Source of the DNA: Wurfbainia villosa | Taxonomy: Eukaryota > Streptophyta > Magnoliopsida > Zingiberales > Zingiberaceae | DNA: 64,000 bases | NCBI GenBank assembly: GCA_025175895.1 | Contig: CM045998.1 | Coordinates: forward strand, 10,525,153-10,589,152 | Direction of reading: 5' to 3' | Shown: in pieces, positions 57,503 through 64,000 of the stretch | Layout of the letters: the number at the start of each line of letters is the position of its first letter | Numbering within the stretch: position 1 is the first letter of the stretch | Position numbers and translations under genes: made by a program | The notes under the pieces: generated by a model | What the model was told of the DNA's origin: nothing | Database searches by the model: none | Seen by the model: only the letters and a program-made list of their open reading frames with translations

Positions 57503-58882
57503 TGTTGGATCGAAAGTGTCGCTAGAGGGGGGGGGTGAATAGCGATACGGTGTCGTTAAAAAACTTTTGCAATAAGTAAAAAGCAAGTAGAGAGTGCACA
57601 GCGGAAATATAAAGTAGACAAGATATTTTTACGTGGTTCACAATCTTTCGATTGCTAATCCACGGCCCTAGTGATCCTTGATCACGTACGGAGGGCAATT
57701 CACTAAAACCACTCCTCTTCGTTGGAAGTAGGAGCAACGATTACAAAAAGAAATCAAGGCAAAGGGACACTCCCCCTTTCCTTGTTACGATTAAAGCACA
57801 AAGACAATTTAAAGAAGTAGAACTTAAATAAATATACCGACAACTCTTATAAGTAGAAGATGTAGCTTTCGTTGTCGGCGGCACTTCGTCGTAGCAAATG
57901 TGAGTAGTAGTAGCGGCGTTACGACGGCGTGTTGAGAGCTCTTGATTTCTTGTCTTTTTTGCTTGGCGTGAACATGTCTATTTATGGATATTGATCTATG
58001 AATTTAGACATAGGTAGTGTCCAAGGTGAGGTTCTTATCCCCCAAGTCTTCATCCACATCCTTTGCCAACTCAAGGATGAGGTGCTTCATCCAACCACCT
58101 TGTGCCACAACTCAAGGATGAGGTGCTCATCCAACCACCTTGTGCCACCTCAAGGAGGCCTTCACGCCAACTTGTTGGAGCCATCCAACTTGTGCCACAT
58201 CATGGGAGCCAACCATCTTGTGCCAACTCTCCTCATTTTGGGCGTCCAAGCTTGATGGTGGTTTGCCAACCATCTTGTGCCAACTCACCTCATTTTGGGC
58301 GTCCAACTTGATGATGGTTTTGGATGTTCACCTTGATGCCACATCACCTAATTTTGGGGTTCCAAGCTTGGTGATGGTTTGGATGTCCACCTTGATGCCA
58401 CATCACCCTTTGTACCAAAACACGAGTCAAGTCCAAATTCACCCCCTTGAAATTCGAGCTCTTCTCGAGGCTGGAACTAGACCAGCAGTTGACTGTAGTA
58501 GACGACTGGTCAAAGGGTTTTGGACTGCAGTACAAGTTAGCTTAAAATATAAAGTACGATGGTTCTAACCAACTGATCTCGACCTAGACCTTCCATTGGA
58601 GGTATTGGGTCGGATCTACGCTTAACGTCCTTGCTTCGCTTTCACACGAGCTTACCTTGTAGCCTCGCTTCCGGTCTTCACCCGAGTACCTCGGCTTCCT
58701 CCGAAATCCCTCTGGCGTTGCCCGACCACCTCGGTTCCCACCGGGTGTCGCAGACCTTCCGCTCAACTTTAGCATTTCTGCACACTTAATTGAGCTCGTA
58801 AGATAACAAATATACCCTTAACTATTGAGCCTTTTGCCATAATCAAAATACCGGTTCGACTTTGGTGCCCACTGCACCAACA
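57503..58882 (-). mobile_element. SIRE LTR-C (right outer, 5' LTR)
   Basis: 1380 bp, with the same TG..CA ends. It is the longest of the three copies. The GTGCA target duplication follows at 58883-58887. Confidence 0.95.
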
Positions 58883-58887
58883 GTGCA

Positions 58888-59929
58888 GGCGCTGAGAAAT
58901 AACAGGGCATTGACAAAGGGCGAGGTGGACCTACGAGTAGGCAATGGAGCAAGAGTTTCTGTTGTTGCTGTAGGAACTTATGATCTATCTTTGCCCTCAG
59001 GGCTTGTACTAGAATTAGATGAATGTTGTTATATACCTGCCTTAACTAAGAACATCATTTCAGTTTCTTGTTTGGACAAGAAAGGATTTTCATTTATAAT
59101 AAAGAACAAATGTTGTTCAGTTTATTTAAATGATATGTTCTATTGTAGTGCACCTCTAATGAACGGACTCTACTTTCTAGACTTAGAGAGCCCTATCTAT
59201 AACATAAGTACCAAATGGTTCAAGTCAAATGAGTTGAACCAAACCTATTTCTGGCATTGTCGCTTAGGTCACATAAATGAGAGTCGCTTATCTCAGCTTC
59301 ATAAGGATGGGCTGCTAGACTCATTTGATTTTGAATCATATGAGACATGCGAGTCTTGCCTTTTAGGCAAGATGACCAAGACTCCCTTTAGTGGACACAG
59401 CGAAAGAGCAACGGACTTGTTAGGACTTATACATAGTGATGTATGTGGCCCTTTCAATGTTGCTGCTAGAGGTGGTTACAGGTACTTCATTACATTTACT
59501 GATGACTTCAGTAGATATGGTTATGTGTATCTTATGACACATAAATCAGAATCCTTTGAAAAGTTCAAAGAATTCAAGAATGAAGTACAAAACCAGCTTG
59601 GCAAGAGTATTAAGATACTTCAATCAGATCGAGGTGGTGAATACTTTAGCCATGAGTTTCGTGACTATCTAGATGAGTGTGGGATTCTATCCCAACTCAC
59701 TCCTCCTGGAACACCACAGTGGAATGGTGTATCCGAAAGGAGGAATCGTACCCTATTAGATATGGTACGATCTATGATGAGTCACACAGATCTTCCTATA
59801 TCCTTTTGGGGATATGCTATAGACACAGCAGCCTTTATGCTTAACCGTATACCATCAAAGGCTGTGATAAAGACATCATATACGATATGGACAGGGAGAA
59901 ATCCCAAGATGTATTTCATAAGGATTTAG
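58888..59929 (+). pseudogene. Angela-type GAG-pre-integrase and integrase (resumed frame)
   Basis: The frame left at 42482 continues here without a shift once the insertion and one GTGCA are set aside. It holds the end of protease, VDLRVGNGARVSVVAVGTYD, GAG-pre-integrase (YFWHCRLGHINESRLSQLHK with the H..H pair; CESCLLGKMTKTPF with the C..C pair) and the integrase core. The three acidic residues are visible in HSDVCGPF, FITFTDDFSRYGYVY and the WNGVSERRNRTLLDM segment (Glu). A stop at 59927 (TAG) and one at about 59949 (TGA) end the frame, followed by a single-base frameshift near 59980. Confidence 0.92.
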
Positions 59930-59999
59930 GGTTGTGAGGCTTACGTTTGACGTCAAGTCTCAGATAAACTGGGACCCAAATCGATAGGTGTTATTTTGT

Positions 60000-61762
60000 T
60001 GGATATCTCAAGGATACAAAGGGATATTACTTCTACATTCCCAGTCAGCACAAAGTGTTTGTGGCAAAGACTAGGGTTTTTCTAGAAAGAGATTTTGTTT
60101 CTAGAAAAACTAGTGGGAGTACATTCGATCTTGAAGAAATTCAAGATAAGGACCATAGCACTGAGGCCTTGATGGAGGTTGAACAGGAACCACAAAGTGT
60201 TGTGGGTGATGAGATTGTTGCACAAAGAGTTGTGGAACAACCACCTATTCATGTAGACCTACCTCTTCGCAGGTCTGATAGGGTACGTCGTCAGCTTGAG
60301 AGATACTCATTTCTCTTGTCTGACCATGATGACGTTATGCTCATTGAGAATGAGCCTACCTCCTATCAGAAAGCTGTGATGAGCCCAGATTCTGAGAAAT
60401 GGGTAGAGGCCATGAGATCCGAGATGGAATCCATGTACACCAACCAAGTATGGGCTTTGGTTGATCCACCTGAAGGGGTCAAACCCATTGGGTGTAAGTG
60501 GGTCTTTAAGAGAAAGACTGACATGGATGGACTTACGCATACCTATAAGGGCCGATTGGTGGCTAAAGGTTTCAAGCAAATTCATGGTATTGACTATGAT
60601 GAAACCTTTTCTTTAGTGGCCATGTTTAAGTCCATTTGGATCTTGCTTGCTATTGCAGCATGCCACGATTATGAGATCTGGCAGATGAATGTCAAAACCA
60701 CGTTTCTGAATGGAAACTTACTCGAGGATGTGTACATGACACAACCTGAGGGTTTTGAAGATCCACAGCATACTGGGAAAGTATGCAAGCTGCAAAGGTC
60801 CATTTATGGGCTAAAGCAAGCCTCTCGGAGCTGGAATCTTCGATTCGATGATGCGATCAAACAGTTTGGTTTCATCAAGAATGAAGATAAACCCTGTGTC
60901 TACAAAACGGTTAATGGGAATACAGTTGTCTTCCTTGTATTGTATGTGGATGACATACTACTCATTGGGAATGACATCCCTTCGCTACAGTCTGTGGAGA
61001 CTTGGCTGGGGACGTGCTTCTCAATGAAGGACTTAGGTGAAGCAGCCTGTATTCTAGGCATCAAGATCTATAGAGATAGATCTAAGAGATTGCTTGGCCT
61101 AAGTCAGAGTACATACATTGACACGGTATTACTACGGTTTGCCATGCAGAATTCCAAGAAGGGACTTTTGCCGATGTCACATGGTGTGAGTCTTTCGAAG
61201 ACTCAAAGTCCCTCTTCTAGAGAGGAGAGAGACCGCATGGATAAGATCCCTTACGCATCTGCTATAGGATCTATCATGTACGCCATGCTGTGTACTTATC
61301 CTGATGTCTCGTATGCTTTGAGCATAACGAGTAGGTACCAGTCAGATCCAGGTGAGCATCACTGGATAGCAGTCAAGAATATTCTTAAGTACTTGAGAAG
61401 GACTAAAGAATATTTCTTGATATTTAGAGGCAATGAGGAGCTAGCTGTAAAGGGTTACAGCGATGCCAACTTCCAAACTGACCAAGAAGATTATAGATCG
61501 CAGTCAGGGTTCGTGTTTTGCTTGAATGGTGGCGTTGTGAGCTGGAAGAGTTCCAATCAGGACACAGTTGTTGATTCTACAATAGAGGCCGAATATATAT
61601 CGGTGCTTCCATCTCATTCGAGAGATTATCGATAGAAGAGATGTGAAGATTTGCAGAGTATCCACATAGGCTAACATTGCAGATCCCTTGACCAAGGCTT
61701 TGACACAGAAAAAGCATGATGGTCACACTAGGTCATTGGGTATTCGATACTACGGTGATTGA
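60000..61762 (+). pseudogene. Angela-type reverse transcriptase and RNase H
   Basis: A long open frame (to 61635, 526 codons from the ATG at 60055) covers the integrase tail, then RT: NQVWALVDPPEGVKPIGCKW, RLVAKGFKQIHGIDYDETFS, QMNVKTTFLNG, SIYGLKQASRSWN and the catalytic LYVDDILLIG. The first catalytic Asp, normally in QMDVKTAFLNG, is Asn, so RT should be inactive. RNase H starts well (YSDANFQTDQEDYRSQSGFV, IEAEYIS), but about 200 bases are missing after 61600. The text resumes with the conserved end (ADPLTKALTQKKHDGHTRSL), with a stop before it. Confidence 0.92.
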
Positions 61763-61767
61763 CACTA

Positions 61768-61782
61768 GTGCTAGTGAGAGAT
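61768..61782 (+). other. Polypurine tract of the Angela-type element
   Basis: gtgctagtgagagat immediately precedes the 3' LTR. It is the purine-rich plus-strand primer site, partly interrupted by pyrimidines. Confidence 0.65.
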
Positions 61783-63570
61783 TGTTAGTGAAAGTCCTAG
61801 AGTCAATCATGTAATGATTGTTGTATGTATTTTATTGTATCATATTCCTATTTATAAAGGCATGGTTATTATATTTACTTGTATTGGTGCCAAATAACTA
61901 AATATAATAATGTCCTTGAGTAGTAGGTTCTTATATATATCAATCGATTGGTTGAATCGATAATGAGATGATATAGAGAACACTACTCTTAATCATTCCT
62001 AGTCGAGTATTAACATTCAGGGACAATGTTAATGTGTAGAGACTAGCATGTAGGTCAACATGATGACTTGATCTCACAAGTCATGGATATGAGATATCAA
62101 GTTGACACATGGGTATGCATTGGAGAATGTATATTGAATGGCCCGCCATAAGAAAGTATCATGGATCGTTATATGAATGTCATATACTTTCTCATGTGGC
62201 TATTAGTATGACTATTAGTCCTTAGACCTGAAGTCACCATGGTTCCCTACATAAGGAGTTGCATACTTTGGCTTCGTCAAACGTCACCCGTAAATGGGTG
62301 GACTATAAAGGCGATTACTGTGTATGTAACAAATTATGCGGAGGGATGTGAGTGATGTAGATGTGATCTATCCCTCCTATATGACGGGAGTGACATCGAT
62401 ATTCTTGATAGAGTGAGACCAAAAAGTGCATGACCATGTCCAAATGAGTCAATATGAGATATTGAGCTCATTTGATTAGAGTGAGTCTACTTGGAGTTCA
62501 AGATTTAGATTGTACCGAGGATGACACGGTCTATGTCTCGATTGGTCAATCTAGATGTCAAGGATAGAGGGACATTGTCACATATTGTGAGAGTCACAAT
62601 TAGTAGTCACAAAGGTGATGTTGGAGCTCAACATTCTTGTAACTTGGGTAGCAATGATGTGTTGCTAGATACCTCTCATTGCTTATGTTCCTAAATCGGT
62701 TTAGGGACATTGCCAACGTTACAAGAACCTATAGGGTCACACACATAAGGGCAATTAGATGGAGATTAGGTTCATATGATGAACCATGAGGATTAGGTTC
62801 ATGGGATGAACCAAATTGGATTAAGAGTAATCCAAATTAGACTAATTGAGTTAGACTCAAGTTGATTCAAGTGTTGAATGAGTCTAATTTAGATTTGATT
62901 CATCAAATCAATTTAAATTAAATGAATAGAGATTCATTAAATTAAATTGACTTGAATCAAATGGTTGGATTTGATCAACCATGGGAGATAAGAGGTCAAG
63001 TTTGACTTGACTTGAGAGGGAAGATGAAAGGTCAAGTTTGACTTGACCAAATGTCATGTCATGATAATGACTTGGCATGGCCGGCCAATGATGATGTTCC
63101 ACATCATCATGGATATATCATGGGGTGTCACCTCATGAGGGAGACCAAGAGTCATTGGCTCTTGGAGTTACATGCATGCATGTAACCCCCTTATAGTGGG
63201 TTATGGATGATGTGAAGTTAAGTTGTGTAACTTCATCTTCTTCCTCTTCTCTTCCTCATCTAACCATGAACGTCCAAGGGGTGCTAGCACACTCTAAGGT
63301 GTTTTTCTTCACCATTTGTCTGTATGGATACTTGTAGAAGAGTGTACACTTGACACTCTCGAGTTCCGGCGAACCTTTTAGACGAGCGGGATTTGCGAAG
63401 GGTGTCGCATCGAGGGTAACGTCCTTATCATGTAGATCTAAGGTAGATCTAGGGTTTTATACAAACACATACATGTTTTAATTTTAATACATTTTCGCAC
63501 GGATCCGTGGCCGAACTTTCGGGGTTTTCGCAACGCAAAAAACGATTTTTACGGCTCGGAAAATCCAACA
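61783..63570 (+). mobile_element. 3' LTR of the Angela-type element
   Basis: 1788 bp, TG..CA, followed by the GTAGA duplication. It shows a missing ccctcaagctctctctt-like stretch near 63250 compared with the 5' LTR. Confidence 0.95.
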
Positions 63571-63575
63571 GTAGA

Positions 63576-63632
63576 TGATGGGATGCATTTGCACTACGAA
63601 ATTTTTGAAGTTCATAAAAACGAAGATCTCGT

Positions 63633-63672
<40 letters not shown>

Positions 63673-64000
63673 ATTCCACATGAATATAAAATTTTCTGCC
63701 TTACTCAAAATAAAAAGACAAAGTAATTATGAAATTGCATCGCGCACACTCAACCAACCAACCAACAAGCTCCCTGGTCTTTCTCTCTCTCTCTCTCCCC
63801 TACAGAAGCCATGAGACCTGGCGAGAGGATACCAAAAGCTGACCATGATCCATTGGCACCACACAAACAAGGAGCACTGTGCAAGCGCACGCCAAAATTT
63901 GTCGGCAGCAGCAGCGGTCACTAGTTCGTTGGCGCTGCTCGAACTTTTCCTCTGTCACATCCACCAATTGCTAACGCTTGCATATGGCTCCCAAGTTATT
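63576..64000. other. Right flank of the Angela-type element, no gene recognised
   Basis: Single-copy-looking DNA with a TA microsatellite (63638-63667) and a CT tract (63781-63797). The open frame on the minus strand at 63727-63921 has no recognisable domain. The window ends before more can be said. Confidence 0.55.

Larger units (their letters stand above)
42478..58887 (-). mobile_element. SIRE-type Ty1/copia tandem array with three LTRs and two internal regions
   Basis: The order on the plus strand is LTR-A 42483-43790, internal 1 43791-49985, LTR-B 49986-51335, internal 2 51336-57502 and LTR-C 57503-58882. Outer ends are TG..CA, and a perfect 5-bp duplication GTGCA flanks the whole array (42478-42482 and 58883-58887). 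It therefore entered the Angela element as one insertion and was later expanded, or recombined with another copy. Both internal regions have gag-PR-IN-RT-RH on the minus strand. The two repeat units are about 7.5 kb each. All coding regions are broken. Confidence 0.95.
38124..63575 (+). mobile_element. Angela-type Ty1/copia element, 25.4 kb with a nested insertion
   Basis: LTRs of 1805 and 1788 bp (38129-39933 and 61783-63570) are highly similar and end TG..CA. A perfect 5-bp target duplication GTAGA flanks them (38124-38128 and 63571-63575). A primer site follows the left LTR, gag lies at 41563-42482, and integrase, RT and RNase H lie at 58888-61762. A 16.4-kb SIRE-type array sits between protease and integrase. 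Without that array the element would be about 9 kb, normal for Angela. Stops, a frameshift and an RNase H deletion mean that it cannot move on its own. Confidence 0.95.

Noticed and set aside
63727..63921. A 64-codon minus-strand frame at the right edge
   Set aside because: It has no domain and overlaps a CT microsatellite, and the window ends before gene structure can be judged.

Overview
This is plant nuclear DNA. It holds one clearly functional-looking protein gene in a landscape of nested transposable elements. The gene, on the minus strand at 14636-16616, encodes a BTB/POZ-ankyrin co-activator of the BLADE-ON-PETIOLE (NPR5/NOOT/Uniculme4-like) group. It has two exons, a phase-0 intron and a predicted 477-residue product. 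Its very GC-rich exons, together with the chromovirus, Angela-type and SIRE-type retrotransposons around it, suggest a monocot. I cannot name the species.

Layout. 1-1383: LTR-like end of a minus-strand element, carrying a GA microsatellite and a tRNA-like A/B-box segment, inserted into a degenerate plus-strand Ty3/gypsy element (1384-7637; RT, RNase H, integrase, 3' LTR of about 3 kb). 7638-12440: a degenerate L1-type LINE interrupted by a Tourist/PIF-like MITE, itself interrupted by a CACTA transposon; both insertions have 3-bp TAA target duplications. 12441-21781: a mostly element-free island with the BOP-like gene and its GA/CT-rich upstream region. 21782-27051: a minus-strand Ty1/copia element with short LTRs, interrupted by a tRNA-derived SINE. 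27052-29424: AT-rich DNA with TA microsatellites around a CpG-dense island. 29425-32813: the remnant of a second CACTA element, containing a 176-bp-arm inverted repeat. 32814-37730: a minus-strand gypsy element with LTRs of about 0.37-0.40 kb. 38124-63575: one 25.4-kb plus-strand Angela-type copia element with a perfect GTAGA target duplication. Its gag-pol frame is split by a 16.4-kb minus-strand SIRE-type copia array at 42483-58882. That array has three LTRs and two internal regions (LTR-int-LTR-int-LTR) and one GTGCA target duplication. 63576-64000: flanking DNA with microsatellites and no recognised gene.

The retroelement coding regions are all broken by stops, frameshifts or deletions, so none looks autonomous as assembled. 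The most interesting points are the triple-LTR SIRE array and the indel pattern between its two copies, the three-level LINE/MITE/CACTA nest whose target site can be resolved to the base, the long near-perfect hairpin at 30919-31292, and clustered GTCGAC-type palindromes in both CACTA elements. I found no unmistakably new biological system. The array and the hairpin are the best leads.
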